Positions 37,278-37,611 of a stretch of DNA of 37,611 nucleotides are shown here, piece after piece. Location: positions 1 through 37,611 of IMG/VR virus record IMGVR_UViG_3300029813_000088; one strand, written 5' to 3'. The notes under the pieces are model-generated. The model saw only the letters and a list, made by a program, of their open reading frames with translations. It did no database searches and had not been told where the DNA came from. The first letter of the stretch is position 1; the number at the start of each line of letters is the position of its first letter. Made by a program: the position numbers and the translations under genes. Source of the stretch: a virus.

Positions 37278-37611
37278 TAAAGACCATAACTGTTATTGCA
37301 AGCGCCGTGGCAGCCCTCTGTGGTTTGGTAACGCTCGTTTACAAGCATTGGTTCTGCCCTGCCGCAAAGCGCAAGCGTCAAGCCCTTGAGGACGGCAAAG
37401 AAGCGGTTGATAAAGGTGATGTGTCGGGGATTACCCGTGCTTTTGGGAAACTCAAGCGCAGAATACCCCTGTTGCTACTAATATTCCTTCTTGCCGGATG
37501 CTCAGCGCCAAAGGTCATATTTCATCCAATTGATAAAGAGGATATTGTGCGCATAGAAAAAGGAACGAAAATTGGCGACTGGACAACGGACAGGAACGGC
37601 TACTTTCTTTC
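37274..37611 (+). CDS. spanin-like lysis protein (partial)
   Basis: Open to the window end: 112 codons. A first transmembrane segment (ITVIASAVAALCGLVTLVYK) is followed by a basic/acidic linker and then a second hydrophobic stretch with a lipobox (LLLLIFLLAGCS). It continues FHPIDKEDIVRIEKGTKIGD. The lipobox points to outer-membrane lipoprotein processing as in o-spanins, but it lies about 80 residues inside the frame. It could be a fusion, or an internal start may produce the lipoprotein. Confidence 0.6.
   Translation, partial: MIKTITVIASAVAALCGLVTLVYKHWFCPAAKRKRQALEDGKEAVDKGDVSGITRAFGKLKRRIPLLLLIFLLAGCSAPKVIFHPIDKEDIVRIEKGTKIGDWTTDRNGYFL

Noticed and set aside
1-37611. CRISPR array, insertion sequence, integrase or attachment site
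   Set aside because: No regularly spaced repeats, transposase or recombinase motifs, or terminal inverted repeats were seen. The short repeats found are at gene junctions or in coding tiles.

Overview
This window is a stretch of a tailed, short-tailed (podovirus-like) bacteriophage genome. The right two thirds carry a canonical virion operon: small terminase (13042), large terminase (14057), portal (15370), scaffold-like protein (18223), an N4-gp56-type major capsid protein (18912), a head-tail adaptor (24535), a nozzle-like beta-propeller protein (26134), two fibre proteins (25261, 27654), three candidate ejection proteins (32088, 33016, 34218) and a lysis cluster cut by the window end (36851, 37056, 37274). 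No tape measure, sheath or long tail-tube gene is seen. The host cannot be named. Most genes have AAGGAG-like ribosome binding sites and there are clear sigma70-type promoters. The last gene carries a lipobox, as spanins do, and sugar/FkbM enzymes follow the capsid gene, so an outer-membraned bacterium is the best inference. No integrase, polymerase or tRNA was seen, and both window ends cut through genes.

Layout. (1) 1-11259, plus strand: a dense early/accessory region of about 30 mostly small genes, many overlapping by 1-4 bases. Recognisable members are a RecB/Cas4-like PD-(D/E)XK exonuclease (1060) with an SSB-like protein (2266), an AP2-type HNH endonuclease (3022), an N4/N6 DNA methyltransferase (4343), a replication-protein-like domain (6368), a C5-methyltransferase-like protein (8060), a Cys/His HNH-like protein (8653) and a second PD-(D/E)XK nuclease (9122). 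A family of small coiled-coil proteins shares near-identical DNA tiles. (2) 11259-12496, minus strand: a five-gene module, four of them Cys-rich micro-proteins, closed by its own terminator. (3) 12481-13041: divergent promoters with a dyad between them, then about 500 bases without a gene that look like a structured RNA. (4) 13042-37611, plus strand: the late operon.

The most unusual signal is RNA. Three transcription units (2882-3006, 5408-5537, and 12348-12480 on the minus strand) open with the same plan. A promoter is followed within a few bases by an H-type pseudoknot made of two long interleaved helices. The second helix ends in a U-tract, and a ribosome binding site and gene start follow at once. 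The primary sequences differ but the topology, length (about 91-98 nt) and position agree. A weaker example lies at 18020-18072. With the 167-nt three-way-junction candidate at 12581-12747 and the tandem-hairpin leader at 712-796, the phage appears rich in cis-acting or small RNAs that match no family I can name.

Working together: the early genes would handle DNA replication, recombination and DNA modification. The RNA leaders would gate individual small operons. The late operon builds a capsid, probably decorates it or the host surface with a four-domain glycosyltransferase/methyltransferase (19919) and a second methyltransferase (23061), adds the short tail and ejection proteins, and ends in lysis genes.
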